DNA of 64,000 bases from Aquimarina sp. Aq78 (GCF_900299525.1 NZ_OMKA01000026.1:310001-374000), one strand, 5' to 3'; shown: positions 44,486 through 54,491, numbered from the stretch's first letter. Notes: generated from the sequence alone by a model not told the origin. Program-made: numbers and translations.

Positions 44486-46654
44486 TTACCCTTTTACTTC
44501 GTCGGTAACTTTTTCTGGTAATACTTCATATCCCATATTATAGAGTGTAAAACCAAAAATATCGGCATATTGCTCGATAGTTTTGCTTACCGGTGTTCCT
44601 GCACCATGACCGGCTTTGGTTTCAATTCTAATCAATGTAGGATTATCCCCTGATTGTTTTGCTTGTAGCTGTGCGGCAAACTTAAACGAGTGTGCTGGTA
44701 CAACACGGTCATCATGATCTCCTGTAGTAACCAGAGTAGCAGGATACTGTACATTTGCTTTTACATTATGTACAGGAGAATATCCTTTTATATAGTCAAA
44801 CATTTCCTTACTTTCTTCTGATGTACCATAGTCATAGGCCCATCCTGCTCCTGCAGTAAAAGTATGATAACGCAACATGTCTAAAACACCAACAGCTGGC
44901 AATGCTACTTTCATAAGATCTGGTCGTTGTGTCATCGTAGCACCAACAAGTAATCCTCCATTAGACCCACCGCGAATAGCTAAATAATCACTAGATGTAT
45001 ATTTGTTTTCTATAAGATATTCTGCTGCAGCGATAAAGTCATCAAATACATTTTGTTTCTGCAATTTTGTTCCGGCAACGTGCCATTTTTTACCATACTC
45101 ACCACCACCTCTTAGGTTAGGTACAGCATATACTCCACCTTGCTCCATCCATACCGCATTAGCAATACTAAACGTTGGAGTAAGACTAATATTAAACCCT
45201 CCGTAACCATATAAGATGGTTGGATTTTTACCATTAAGCTCCATGCCTTTTTTGTAGGTAATAATCATCGGTATTTTTGTACCATCCTTAGAAGTATAAA
45301 AAACCTGCTTGCTTTCGTAATTTTCTGGATTGAAATCGATTTTTGGTTTGCGATATAATTCTGAAGTACCTTCGGCAATATTGTACTTATAAATACTATT
45401 AGGTGTTTTATAGTTGGTGAAGGAGTAATACAATTCTTTTTCTTCCTTTTTAGTACCAAATCCATTTGCGCTTCCTACTCCGGGTAATTCTACTTCACGA
45501 ATCAATTTACCGTCATAATCATATTGCATTACTTTAGAAACTGCATCCACCATATATTCTGCAAAGAAGTATCCTCCTCCTGAATTTGGGCTTAATACAT
45601 TTTCAGTTTCAGGAATAAAATCTTTCCAGTTCTCTGGGGTTGGATTAGAGGCATCTACCGTTACAATTTTCTGGTTGGGAGCATTTAGATTGGTAACAAG
45701 ATATAGCTTAGACCCCACATTTTCTATAATATAAGTATCACTATCTGTAGTACCCATAATAGTAATAAGTTTACTATTTGGCTTTGTAAGATCTTTGATA
45801 AATAACTTATTTCCTGATGTAGAAACACTGGCAGAAATAATAAGATACTGGTCATCCTCTGTAACATTTGCACCAATATATCGGTGTTTTTCTTCTGGTG
45901 TACCTCCAAAAATTAAGGCATCATCTTTTTGAGAAGTACCCAGAGTATGGTAGTATACCTTATGTTGATCTGTTTTGGCAGAAAGCTCACTTCCTTCTGG
46001 CTTATCGTAGCTAGAGTAGTAAAAGCCTTCGTTACCTTTCCAGGATATTCCAGAAAACTTAACATCAACAATAGTATCTTCTATGATCTCTTTGGTTTCA
46101 GCATTTTTAACAATTACTTTACGCCAGTCACTACCTCCTTCAGAAATAGAATAAGCTACAAGCTTTCCGTTTTTAGAAAAAGATACTCCTCCTAAAGATG
46201 TTGTACCATCTTTACTAAAGGTATTAGGATTGAGAAAAACTTCGGGCTCATCACCTTCATTCTTAAAACGATAGAGAACATATTGATCTTGAAGTCCGTC
46301 ATTCTTATAAAAGTAGCTATAATCTCCTTCTTTAGACGGAGAGCTAATTTTTTCATAGTTCCAAAGGTCGGATAGCCGTTTTTTTAGATCTTTTCTAAAA
46401 GGGATATTTTCTAAATATCCAAAAGTAGTTTTGTTTTGTGTAGCAACCCAGTCTTCGGTTTCTTTGCTACGATCATCTTCTAACCAACGATATGGATCTT
46501 CTACTTGAGTACCAAAATACGTATCTACTGTATCAACTGTTTTAGTTTCAGGGTAGTTCAATGCAATGGTAGTTTTAGAGGGTTCTTCTTTAGTTTCGTT
46601 TTTGCAAGCCATCATCATTGTAATGATGGATAATACAAGGAGTGCTTTTTTCAT
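44486..46654 (-). CDS. S9 family prolyl oligopeptidase, lipoprotein
   Basis: 722-residue serine peptidase that cleaves after proline in short peptides. A lipobox (ITMMMAC) indicates membrane anchoring in the envelope. The N-terminal and middle part is a seven-blade propeller opening with DPYRWLEDDRSKETEDWV. The catalytic domain carries RGGSNGGLLVG with Ser564, GDHDDRVVPAHSFK with Asp, and KAGHGAG with His, the complete triad. A possible structured RNA lies upstream between it and the DoxX gene. Confidence 0.94.
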   Translation of the reverse strand: MKKALLVLSIITMMMACKNETKEEPSKTTIALNYPETKTVDTVDTYFGTQVEDPYRWLEDDRSKETEDWVATQNKTTFGYLENIPFRKDLKKRLSDLWNYEKISSPSKEGDYSYFYKNDGLQDQYVLYRFKNEGDEPEVFLNPNTFSKDGTTSLGGVSFSKNGKLVAYSISEGGSDWRKVIVKNAETKEIIEDTIVDVKFSGISWKGNEGFYYSSYDKPEGSELSAKTDQHKVYYHTLGTSQKDDALIFGGTPEEKHRYIGANVTEDDQYLIISASVSTSGNKLFIKDLTKPNSKLITIMGTTDSDTYIIENVGSKLYLVTNLNAPNQKIVTVDASNPTPENWKDFIPETENVLSPNSGGGYFFAEYMVDAVSKVMQYDYDGKLIREVELPGVGSANGFGTKKEEKELYYSFTNYKTPNSIYKYNIAEGTSELYRKPKIDFNPENYESKQVFYTSKDGTKIPMIITYKKGMELNGKNPTILYGYGGFNISLTPTFSIANAVWMEQGGVYAVPNLRGGGEYGKKWHVAGTKLQKQNVFDDFIAAAEYLIENKYTSSDYLAIRGGSNGGLLVGATMTQRPDLMKVALPAVGVLDMLRYHTFTAGAGWAYDYGTSEESKEMFDYIKGYSPVHNVKANVQYPATLVTTGDHDDRVVPAHSFKFAAQLQAKQSGDNPTLIRIETKAGHGAGTPVSKTIEQYADIFGFTLYNMGYEVLPEKVTDEVKG

Positions 46655-46721
46655 GATGTAATGCGTTAATATGATTCACAAATCTATCAAAAGATGTGGC
46701 TATAAATGCTAAAGAAAATAT

Positions 46722-46831
46722 AAAAAAGACTGCTCCGCAATTAACCTGTAAAGAAAGTAAGGTTTCTACCATATTGCTTTGGGGTATAGCAGTATGTAGG
46801 ATTAATATGCAGGAGCAGTCAGAATTTTCTG
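46722..46831 (-). ncRNA. Candidate structured RNA or elaborate terminator
   Basis: On the minus strand GACTGCTCC (46820-46812) pairs with GGAGCAGTC (46736-46728) and is followed by TTTTTT (46727-46722). Inside, TTAATCCT-type and AGGTTAAT segments continue the stem with bulges. An apical hairpin, CTACATACTGCT with AGCAATATGGTAG, closes it. A further CAGAA/TTCTG hairpin precedes it. The rod-like fold ending in a T run resembles a free-standing small RNA of about 100 bases; the simpler view is a terminator of the DoxX gene. No named family is recognised. Confidence 0.45.
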
Positions 46832-46853
46832 TAAGAAACGAAAAATTTTGGTC

Positions 46854-47222
46854 TTAGAAAAGTGTTTTATACTTGTCCCAATATTTAAATATTAAAAAAG
46901 CGTTTATAAGGAAGACTAATGCTCCGGGACCAATGTTGGCAGGATCTAATGTAGCATGGAATAAAATAATATTTACAGAAATAGGAGCTAATAATACTAG
47001 GGCAAAGGGGACTGCTTTATTTGTAAGAAGTAAAAGTCCGACAATCACTTCGATAATCCCTACTACCTTTAGTACATAACTATTGGCTAATGCGCCAAAA
47101 AAAATACCAGCATCGGGATTGGCAAATTCAAAAGCAGGCATGAATTCAAAAAATTTATTACTTCCAAAAACGACCAACATCGCTCCCAGTAGTATTCTTA
47201 AGGTTAAAACCAATTTATTCAT
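46854..47222 (-). CDS. DoxX family membrane protein
   Basis: 122 residues, four hydrophobic helices. It starts with LRILLGAMLVVFGSNKFFEF, where R/G/K positions match the DoxX first-helix pattern, and ends FLIFKYWDKYKTLF. The role of the family is unclear. It is monocistronic, with the possible small RNA or terminator immediately downstream and a divergent M14 peptidase gene upstream. Confidence 0.82.
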   Translation of the reverse strand: MNKLVLTLRILLGAMLVVFGSNKFFEFMPAFEFANPDAGIFFGALANSYVLKVVGIIEVIVGLLLLTNKAVPFALVLLAPISVNIILFHATLDPANIGPGALVFLINAFLIFKYWDKYKTLF

Positions 47223-47409
47223 TTTTATATTTTTAAGGGATTAAATTGCTGTATTAGAGGGAGAAATGTTAAAAACCTTACAAATGTCAAGGAAAACCAG
47301 AGTTAAAAAAATACCTTTCGAGATTATAAGTATTCTATATTGATTTGTCTCTTAATTATAAGTGACTTCAATTGTTTTTATGTAGCTAATCTATTTAATC
47401 TGAAAATCA

Positions 47410-49956
47410 ATGAAACTAATGAACTTGCTAAAAATCAACTTTTTGGTTTGTATATTCTCTGTTTTTTCTGCTACTGCGCAGGATTATTTTTTTAAAGACA
47501 AAGCACCTTTTAACACAGAAATCCCTTCACCCGAAGAATTTCTTGGATATCCTATTGGACAACAACATACTCGCCATGATCAAATTGTAGCATATCTTAC
47601 TAAACTTGCAGAAGTTTCTGATCGGGCAACGATTGCTAGCTATGGAAAAACTCATGAAAACAGAAAATTAGTAATACTTACCGTTTCTACTCCAGAAAAC
47701 CTAAATAAGCTTTCTGTATTAAAGCAGCAACATTTAGCATTTACCGATCCTTCTGAGACGCCTACTAACTATGATGCAGTACCAATTTTCGTTCAATTAG
47801 GATATAATGTACATGGTAACGAACCTTCTAGTTCAGAAGCTGCTATGTTAACAGCATATACGTTGGTGGCATCTACTAGCGCAGAAGTAAAAAATTATAT
47901 AGAAAATGCTGTAATCTTTATTGATCCGACAATTAACCCAGATGGACGTGACAGACATACGCAATGGGCTAACCAATATAGAGGAACCCCTTTGGTGAGT
48001 GATAATTATGATGCAGAGCATAACGAAATGTGGCCTGGGGGACGTACAAATCACTATTGGTTTGATCTTAATCGTGATTGGTTGCTAGGTATTAATCCAG
48101 AGAGTCGAGGAAAGCTAAAATGGTATCATGAGTGGTATCCTAATGTAGTGACCGATTTTCATGAAATGGGAACGAATAGTACCTATTTTTTTGAACCCAT
48201 GAAACCCATTGGTTCTCAGGATCCTATTATGCCCAAAGAGAATTATGAGGATCTAAATAATTTATTTGCACCGTATTTTTCTAAAGCTCTGGATAATATT
48301 GGATCATTTTATTTTACCAAAGAAGCTTTTGATGGCACCTATCCTGGATATGGTTCTTCGTATCCTGATTTACAAGGAGCATTAGCACTATTGTTTGAGC
48401 AAGCTAGCTCTCGCGGGCATTTACAGGATACAGAGTATGGAACCATATCGTTTCCATTTACGATTCGTAATCAGTATATATCTAGTATTGCTACTGTTAA
48501 AGCTGCGGTTGATAATAAGAGCAAACTACGTAAATACCAACAAGACTTTTTTAAATCAGCAGTTAGCAATACGTTCAAAAAAGGAAATGATGCATATGAG
48601 TTCGGAGATGCATATGATCATAATAGAAATAAAGCTTTTATCGATAAACTATTACTTCATCATATAAAGGTTTATAAAAAGGGGACACGTTTTGTAGTGC
48701 CTGTAAAGCAGCCTCAACAGCGTATGGTACAAACGATTTTTGAAACCTACAATAAGTATCGGGATAGTGTATTTTATGATGCTTCGGCTTGGAGTATAGC
48801 CAATTTTTATAATATGAAATATAAAGGCATAAAATCTGCCGACACTAGTGAAGAAATTCTATCTACAGATGGATTGATAAATGTTTCAAAAGCACCAAAG
48901 TCAGACTATGCATATATCATGGATTGGGATGATTATAATGCTCCGGCAGCTTTATATTTTATGCAATCTAAAGGATTAAAAGTAGCCTCGGCATTTAAAC
49001 CTTTTAGTAGTATAACTTCAGAAGGAAATAAAAGCTTTAATTATGGTAGTGTGATGGTACCAGTAAGTAAGCAGAAGAAAACCAATGACGAGGTGTATGC
49101 AATCATTAAGGAAGCACAGGATAAGTATGATGTACCCATATATTCTGTCGATTCTGGTTTTAGTGTATCAGGAATTGATTTAGGAAGCAGAAATTTTCAG
49201 AAGTTGGATATACCAAAAGCATTATTACTGGTTGGTGAAGGCGTTAGTTCTTATGAAGCAGGAGAGGTATGGCATTTGTTGGATACACGAGTGCATATGC
49301 CTATAACAAAATTACAAATGAGTGATTTTGGCAATGTACCTCTAAAGAAGTATAATATGTTGGTTATGGTTTCGGGAAGATATAATACATTAGATTCTCT
49401 TCGTCAGAAAAAAATAAAAGATTGGGTATCACAAGGAAATACCTTAATTACTATTGCAAGGGCTTCAAAATGGGCGATTGATAAGAAAATTGTAAAAGAG
49501 AAACTTATCAAAAAACCAAAGGATACGACAAAGAATAAAGTAATACAACGATTACCATATGTAGATGCAGGGGAGAATATTGGTCGCGAACGTTTGGGAG
49601 GCGCTATTTTTGAAGTTGATCTGGATATCACTCATCCTTTAGGTTTTGGGTATCGTGATACTTCTCTTCCGATATATAAAAATAATGAAGTGTTTATTGC
49701 ACCCAGTAAAAACCCATATTCTACGATTGCAAAATATACAGAAAACGCGCATATTGATGGTTATATTTCTGCCGATAATTATGAAAATTACTTAAAACCT
49801 TCGGCTTCACTAGTTGTAAGTAAATTAGGTAGTGGTCGTGTAATTCTATTTGCAGATAACCCTAATTTTAGAGGTTCATGGTACGGAACTAATCGTTTAT
49901 TTTTGAATGCATTGTTTTTAGGAAATCATATATCTGTGCCTAAAGTAAGAGAATGA
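47410..49956 (+). CDS. Exported M14 family zinc metallopeptidase
   Basis: 848 residues with a signal peptide (ending SATAQ). The carboxypeptidase domain (about 30-350) has VHGNEPSSSEAAMLTAY with the H-x-x-E zinc pair, INPDGRDRHTQW, WFDLNRDWL and DFHEMGTNS with the third ligand His, and LFEQASSRGHLQ with the likely catalytic Glu. The C-terminal 450 residues include a glutamine-amidotransferase-like fold common in this long group. It acts in the periplasm or outside on peptides. A bidirectional terminator follows. Confidence 0.9.
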   Translation: MKLMNLLKINFLVCIFSVFSATAQDYFFKDKAPFNTEIPSPEEFLGYPIGQQHTRHDQIVAYLTKLAEVSDRATIASYGKTHENRKLVILTVSTPENLNKLSVLKQQHLAFTDPSETPTNYDAVPIFVQLGYNVHGNEPSSSEAAMLTAYTLVASTSAEVKNYIENAVIFIDPTINPDGRDRHTQWANQYRGTPLVSDNYDAEHNEMWPGGRTNHYWFDLNRDWLLGINPESRGKLKWYHEWYPNVVTDFHEMGTNSTYFFEPMKPIGSQDPIMPKENYEDLNNLFAPYFSKALDNIGSFYFTKEAFDGTYPGYGSSYPDLQGALALLFEQASSRGHLQDTEYGTISFPFTIRNQYISSIATVKAAVDNKSKLRKYQQDFFKSAVSNTFKKGNDAYEFGDAYDHNRNKAFIDKLLLHHIKVYKKGTRFVVPVKQPQQRMVQTIFETYNKYRDSVFYDASAWSIANFYNMKYKGIKSADTSEEILSTDGLINVSKAPKSDYAYIMDWDDYNAPAALYFMQSKGLKVASAFKPFSSITSEGNKSFNYGSVMVPVSKQKKTNDEVYAIIKEAQDKYDVPIYSVDSGFSVSGIDLGSRNFQKLDIPKALLLVGEGVSSYEAGEVWHLLDTRVHMPITKLQMSDFGNVPLKKYNMLVMVSGRYNTLDSLRQKKIKDWVSQGNTLITIARASKWAIDKKIVKEKLIKKPKDTTKNKVIQRLPYVDAGENIGRERLGGAIFEVDLDITHPLGFGYRDTSLPIYKNNEVFIAPSKNPYSTIAKYTENAHIDGYISADNYENYLKPSASLVVSKLGSGRVILFADNPNFRGSWYGTNRLFLNALFLGNHISVPKVRE

Positions 49957-49976
49957 CGAAATTATCATAATAAACT

Positions 49977-50016
49977 AAAAAAACCCTTGCTTATATTAAG
50001 AAAGCAAGGGGTTTTT
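49977..50016. terminator. Bidirectional terminator between the M14 gene and asd
   Basis: AAAAAAACCCTTGCTT (49977-49992) and AAGCAAGGGGTTTTT (50002-50016) form a long stem with A and T runs on either side, between convergent genes. Confidence 0.85.
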
Positions 50017-50036
50017 AATAATATTGTTAGGAAAGA

Positions 50037-51029
50037 TTAACCTATAAGTTCGTTTTCCACCAGGTATTCTCCGATTTGTACTGCGTTAGTAGCAGCTCCT
50101 TTACGTAGATTATCTGATACTATCCACATATTCAAAGCATTTTCTCTAGAGTGATCTCTTCTAATTCTACCAACAAAAACATCGTTTTTACCTTCGGCAT
50201 AGATTGGCATAGGATACGTATTTGTATCAGGATTGTCCTGCACAGTAACTCCAGATGTTTCGTTTAGAAGTTGTCGTATTTCATTTTCATTGAAATCACT
50301 ATCAAATTCGAGATTTACACTCTCACTATGCCCACCAACTACAGGAATACGAATTGCTGTTGCTGTTACTGCGATAGTACGGTCATCAAGAATTTTTTGG
50401 GTTTCGTTTACCAACTTCATCTCTTCTTTGGTATATCCGTTTTCCTGAAACACATCACAGTGTGGAATAGCATTACGGTGAATAGGGTATGGATATGCCA
50501 TTTCTCCTTTTTCACCTGCATATTCATTTTCTAATTGTTGTACTGCTTTTACTCCGGTACCTGTTATAGATTGGTACGTAGAAATCACAGCACGATTTAT
50601 TTTATATTTATCGTGTAATGGGCCTAAAGCCATAACCAATTGTATAGTAGAACAATTAGGGTTGGCAATAATTTTATCTTCTTTGGTCAATGATTTAGCA
50701 TTGATTTCTGGAACGACTAATTTCTTTGTAGGATCCATTCTCCAGGCAGATGAGTTGTCAATAACAGTTATTCCTGCTTCTGCAAATTTTGGGGCCCATT
50801 CTTGAGAAGTACTTCCTCCGGCAGAGAATAAGGCAACATCCGGTTTCATTTCTATGGCAGTAGCAAGTCCTACTACAGAAAACTCCTTACCTTTATATGA
50901 AATTTGTTTCCCAATAGATCGTTCAGACGCTACGGGAATTAATTCTGTTACCGGAAAATTTCTTTCTTCTAATACTTTTAACATTACGGTTCCTACCAGA
51001 CCGGTAGCACCTACTACAGCTACTTTCAT
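50037..51029 (-). CDS. asd: Aspartate-semialdehyde dehydrogenase
   Basis: 330-residue cytoplasmic enzyme that reduces aspartyl phosphate to aspartate semialdehyde, shared by Lys, Thr, Met and diaminopimelate synthesis. The NADP loop is VVGATGLVGTVMLKVL (5-20), the catalytic Cys126 is in NPNCSTIQ, and GGHSESVNLEF near 245 holds the catalytic His. Length and motifs fit bacterial Asd. It is separated from mscL by a terminator, so it has its own promoter in 51030-51180. Confidence 0.95.
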   Translation of the reverse strand: MKVAVVGATGLVGTVMLKVLEERNFPVTELIPVASERSIGKQISYKGKEFSVVGLATAIEMKPDVALFSAGGSTSQEWAPKFAEAGITVIDNSSAWRMDPTKKLVVPEINAKSLTKEDKIIANPNCSTIQLVMALGPLHDKYKINRAVISTYQSITGTGVKAVQQLENEYAGEKGEMAYPYPIHRNAIPHCDVFQENGYTKEEMKLVNETQKILDDRTIAVTATAIRIPVVGGHSESVNLEFDSDFNENEIRQLLNETSGVTVQDNPDTNTYPMPIYAEGKNDVFVGRIRRDHSRENALNMWIVSDNLRKGAATNAVQIGEYLVENELIG

Positions 51030-51181
51030 CAGTTTATATTTGTTTTCATTTTCGCATAGCGAAAGTCATACACCTTTTAATTTCATACAAATTTGAGGAA
51101 TATTTCCTAGACGGCAAGCGTTTATGTTTAAAATATAAAAATTTGTATAATATGTATATTATATAACATTATGTAAAAAAG

Positions 51182-51204
51182 AACCGCCCTAAATTTGGGC
51201 GGTT
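51182..51204 (-). terminator. Terminator after mscL
   Basis: AACCGCCC (51182-51189) and GGGCGGTT (51197-51204) form an 8-bp GC-rich stem; on the minus strand it is followed by CTTTTTTAC. It lies 60 bp after the mscL stop. Confidence 0.75.
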
Positions 51205-51263
51205 TAGTGTTAGAATATGTAGTATAGCGGTAGCTATAGATAATTCGTTATACTATTGGAGTT

Positions 51264-51680
51264 TTATTTTTTTAATAAATCTCGTATTTCGGTTAATAAT
51301 TCTTCTTGAGTTGGTCCCGCTGGTGCTGCAGGAGCTTCTTCTTCTTTCTTTTTAGATTTTTCATATGCTTTAAGTACCATAAAGATAAATAAACCTACAA
51401 TAATAAAATTAATTATTGCTTGTATCAGGTTACCATAGGTCATAACGGCAGCTCCCGCTTCTTTAGCAGCTGCAAGAGTAGCATACTCTCCACCATCAAG
51501 AGCAATAAATTTTTGAGTAAAATCTGTTCCTCCTGTTATTACGCCAACGACAGGCATTATAATATCTGCTACAGCAGAGCCGACAATTTTATTAAATGCA
51601 CCTCCGATTACAACAGCGGTGGCTAGTGCAACAATGTCTCCTTTTAGTAAGAAAGATTTAAAATCCTTAAAAAACCCCAT
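51264..51680 (-). CDS. mscL: Large-conductance mechanosensitive channel
   Basis: 138-residue inner membrane channel that opens under osmotic downshock. DIVALATAVVIGGAFNKIVGSAVADIIMPVVG (about 15-45) is the conserved pore helix, and TYGNLIQAIINFIIVGLFIFMVLKAYE the second helix, followed by the acidic C-terminal helix LLTEIRDLLKK. An Ala/Pro linker joins these. It is flanked by its own terminator. Confidence 0.95.
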   Translation of the reverse strand: MGFFKDFKSFLLKGDIVALATAVVIGGAFNKIVGSAVADIIMPVVGVITGGTDFTQKFIALDGGEYATLAAAKEAGAAVMTYGNLIQAIINFIIVGLFIFMVLKAYEKSKKKEEEAPAAPAGPTQEELLTEIRDLLKK

Positions 51681-51781
51681 AATTAATTTTATTTAGATAG
51701 TTAGTAATGTACTAATTTAACAAAAAATTAAAATAATTATAAAAGTGACCCTGTCTAATACGTTTAGATTTTCGTTAAAAA

Positions 51782-52894
51782 TCAATTATCGTCGACAACA
51801 ACACGTTTTACTCTGGGAGAAATTGCAGTAAGTAGTTCATAAGAGATTGTTCCCGAATTTTCGGCTACTATAGCTGCACTCGAATCTGCATCAAAAATAA
51901 CCACTTCATCTCCTTCTTTACAATCAATATTGGTAACGTCTACCATAATCATATCCATACATACATTACCAATAATATAGGCTTTTTTATTATGTATGGT
52001 TACAAATCCTTTTTTATTTCCATATTGTCTGCTAATCCCATCGGCATGCCCAATAGGTATGGTAGCAGTTTTTGTAAATTCTGAAGCAATAAATGCCCTG
52101 TTATACCCTAATGATTCTCCCGGTTCTAAGGTGTGAATTTGCGAGATTACCGATTTTAATCCCGCTACAGGCTTTAGTGCAGTATCATATTTTGCATCAT
52201 TTCCGTATCCATACAGTCCTATGCCGGCTCGTACCATACCAAAATGTGCTTCGGGATAATTAAGAATCCCAGAGGTATTAGATTGATGAAATATAGGAGT
52301 GTACCCTAGCTTATCGATCATATTACGAGTAATCTTTTTAAAAGAATCGATCTGTTGTATTGTAAAATCTCTTTCTGAAGCATCTTCACTAGCCGCCAGG
52401 TGAGAAAGAAGAGCAACTACTTTAATAGCTTCTGTAGTATTGAGATTTTCAATAATATGGTCAACATCATTTTCCCAAAAACCAATTCTGTTTAATCCAG
52501 TATTAAATTTAATATGAACCGGATACTCTTTTTGACCCAAAGCAGTAGCTGTTGCTATAAATGTTTTGAGCACTCTGGAGCTATATAGACTAGGCTCTAA
52601 TTGGTATTCGATTAATTTTTGAAAATTCACGGGCTGCGGATGCAATACCAAAATAGGAGTTTTTATCCCCGATTCTCGAAGTGTAATACCTTCTGATACA
52701 TAAGCAACGGCAAAATAATCGGCTCCTATTTTTTCTAAGTGTTTTGCAATTACAGAAGCATCACTACCATATCCCGAAGCTTTTACTACTGCTAAGATTT
52801 TGACATTGGAGTTAACCTTGCTTTTTAAATAATTAAAATTATGAGTAAGATGAGCCAGGTTGATTTGCAAAACAGTTTCTTTTACACTACTCAT
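51782..52894 (-). CDS. alr: Alanine racemase
   Basis: 370-residue PLP enzyme that makes D-alanine for peptidoglycan. The PLP Lys38 is in LAVVKASGYGSDA; the usual residue after this Lys is Ala-Asp, here Ala-Ser. The catalytic Tyr lies in SLGYNRAF, and IPIGHADGISRQYG and GNVCMDMIMVDVT are family landmarks. Its start overlaps the tdk end by 8 bp, so the two genes form an operon (tdk first). Confidence 0.94.
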   Translation of the reverse strand: MSSVKETVLQINLAHLTHNFNYLKSKVNSNVKILAVVKASGYGSDASVIAKHLEKIGADYFAVAYVSEGITLRESGIKTPILVLHPQPVNFQKLIEYQLEPSLYSSRVLKTFIATATALGQKEYPVHIKFNTGLNRIGFWENDVDHIIENLNTTEAIKVVALLSHLAASEDASERDFTIQQIDSFKKITRNMIDKLGYTPIFHQSNTSGILNYPEAHFGMVRAGIGLYGYGNDAKYDTALKPVAGLKSVISQIHTLEPGESLGYNRAFIASEFTKTATIPIGHADGISRQYGNKKGFVTIHNKKAYIIGNVCMDMIMVDVTNIDCKEGDEVVIFDADSSAAIVAENSGTISYELLTAISPRVKRVVVDDN

Positions 52895-53534
52895 CAGTTT
52901 TTTCAGTTTTTTTGGATATTTCTTTAGGGTCTTTAACCTCCATTTGATTTACTTTTTCTTTGAGCATGGCTTTATAATATGCAGCTCGACTTAAAGGTTC
53001 ATACTCATCTGTTTCTCCTAATAAAACCAAATCATCTTTTGCAGATTTTCTATAGCTAAATTGAGCGAGATTTCCTGTTCTGGTGCAAACAGCATGCACT
53101 TTGGTAACATATTCTGCTGTAGCCATTAATGCTGGCATGGGTCCAAAAGGATTTCCTTTAAAATCCATATCTAATCCAGCAACGATAACACGAATTCCTT
53201 TATTAGCTAAATCATTGCAGACCGCTACAATTTCATCATCAAAGAATTGCGCTTCATCAATTCCAACAACATCACAAGTATCAGCAAGAATTCTAATATT
53301 AGCTGCTGCAGGAACAGGGGTAGAACGAATTTCATTAGCGTCATGAGAGACTACCATTTCATCGTTATACCTAACATCAATTGCAGGTTTAAAAATTTCA
53401 ACATTTTGTTTGGCAAATTGCGCGCGTTTTAATCTACGAATCAATTCTTCGGTTTTACCCGAAAACATAGAACCACAGATTACTTCTATCCACCCAAATT
53501 GCTCTTTATGATTTACCGTATTTTCGAGAAACAT
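52887..53534 (-). CDS. tdk: Thymidine kinase (type II)
   Basis: 215-residue cytoplasmic kinase of dT salvage. The P-loop is GSMFSGKTEELIRRL (21-35), and VVGIDEAQFFDDE carries the catalytic Glu and metal-site Asp. In the zinc-lobe region the sequence is AVCTRTGNLAQFSYR, with one Cys where many members have a C-x2-C pair, so the structural zinc may be absent or bound differently. The acidic/basic tail ends KKTEKTDE. First gene of the tdk-alr operon. Confidence 0.92.
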   Translation of the reverse strand: MFLENTVNHKEQFGWIEVICGSMFSGKTEELIRRLKRAQFAKQNVEIFKPAIDVRYNDEMVVSHDANEIRSTPVPAAANIRILADTCDVVGIDEAQFFDDEIVAVCNDLANKGIRVIVAGLDMDFKGNPFGPMPALMATAEYVTKVHAVCTRTGNLAQFSYRKSAKDDLVLLGETDEYEPLSRAAYYKAMLKEKVNQMEVKDPKEISKKTEKTDE

Positions 53535-53639
53535 TTTGTATTTTTCAGCATCAATTAAAGAAATCCCTTCTCCTTACTCTAAAGATGAGGTAAATTTATT
53601 AAAAAACAAAAAGCAGTATTGTAAACGAATAAGAAAGTT

Positions 53640-54482
53640 ATGAAGAAGAAATTGGAAGCGGAACTTATAAGTATTGCCCATAGAATATTACAACTTAAAG
53701 ATAAGACTACCTTATCACAGTTACAGGAAGAAGCCCGCGAACTATATGAGAAGTTAACTATTCTTAATTTTTCTGAGTCTCATTTTGCAGGGCCACAGCC
53801 TACTATTGGTCAGATTAAAGAAGCTCTGGATACTAATGAACCAGATGCCCCTGATACATCAAATGAACCAGATGAATTAAAAAAAGTAGAGCAAAAAATC
53901 AAAGCGATTATTGATCCCAAACCAATTTCTGACAAAAAGGAAGAATCTGTTCCCGAACAATTTTCTTTGCCAAAGAGTGATCAGGAGCAAAAAACAGATA
54001 ATATCGCTGCTATAGAAAATAAACCCGAAATTATTATCGAAGAAATTAATGCAAGGGTTACTGAGGATCTTTTTGTGCCAGCAAATACTAAAGTGGTAGA
54101 AGAAGCTGTTTCTTTTTCAGATTCGATTCCACCTCAATCATCATATGATAAAAACGACAAGGAAGATGTTACTCCAACTGCAGAGGATATATCTTCTTTA
54201 CAGAACACAGAGGTTAATGATCGACCTAAATCTCTTAATGATCAATTAAGAAAAGAAATTCATATTGGACTTAATGATCGATTAGCATTTATAAAATACC
54301 TTTTCGGGGGGAGTGCTCCTGATTATAATCGTGTATTATCCCAATTAAATACATTAAGAGAGAAAAGTGAAGCAGAAGAATTTATCACAACTATGATAAA
54401 GCCGGATTATCAAAATTGGGAAGGTAAAGAAGAATATGAGGAGCGTTTTATGGATGTTGTTCTTAGTAAATTTGATCACTAA
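53640..54482 (+). CDS. Hypothetical acidic protein with conserved C-terminal helical domain
   Basis: 280 residues. The start (1-55) is helical (LQEEARELYEKLTILNFSE), the middle (70-195) is long, acidic and rich in E/D/P/S, likely unstructured, and the end (about 200-280) is a compact part: LRKEIHIGLNDRLAFIKYLFGG, LSQLNTLREKSEAEEFI and DYQNWEGKEEYEERF. There is no signal peptide or membrane segment. It lies 10 bp before a DoxX-like gene and rsmI, so the three genes are probably one operon. I do not recognise a function. Confidence 0.75.
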   Translation: MKKKLEAELISIAHRILQLKDKTTLSQLQEEARELYEKLTILNFSESHFAGPQPTIGQIKEALDTNEPDAPDTSNEPDELKKVEQKIKAIIDPKPISDKKEESVPEQFSLPKSDQEQKTDNIAAIENKPEIIIEEINARVTEDLFVPANTKVVEEAVSFSDSIPPQSSYDKNDKEDVTPTAEDISSLQNTEVNDRPKSLNDQLRKEIHIGLNDRLAFIKYLFGGSAPDYNRVLSQLNTLREKSEAEEFITTMIKPDYQNWEGKEEYEERFMDVVLSKFDH

Positions 54483-54491
54483 ATACAGATT

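Noticed and set aside
46590..46772. 60-codon minus-strand frame covering the S9 gene start.
   Set aside because: It overlaps the lipoprotein signal of the S9 gene in another frame and the structured RNA; no protein-like pattern.
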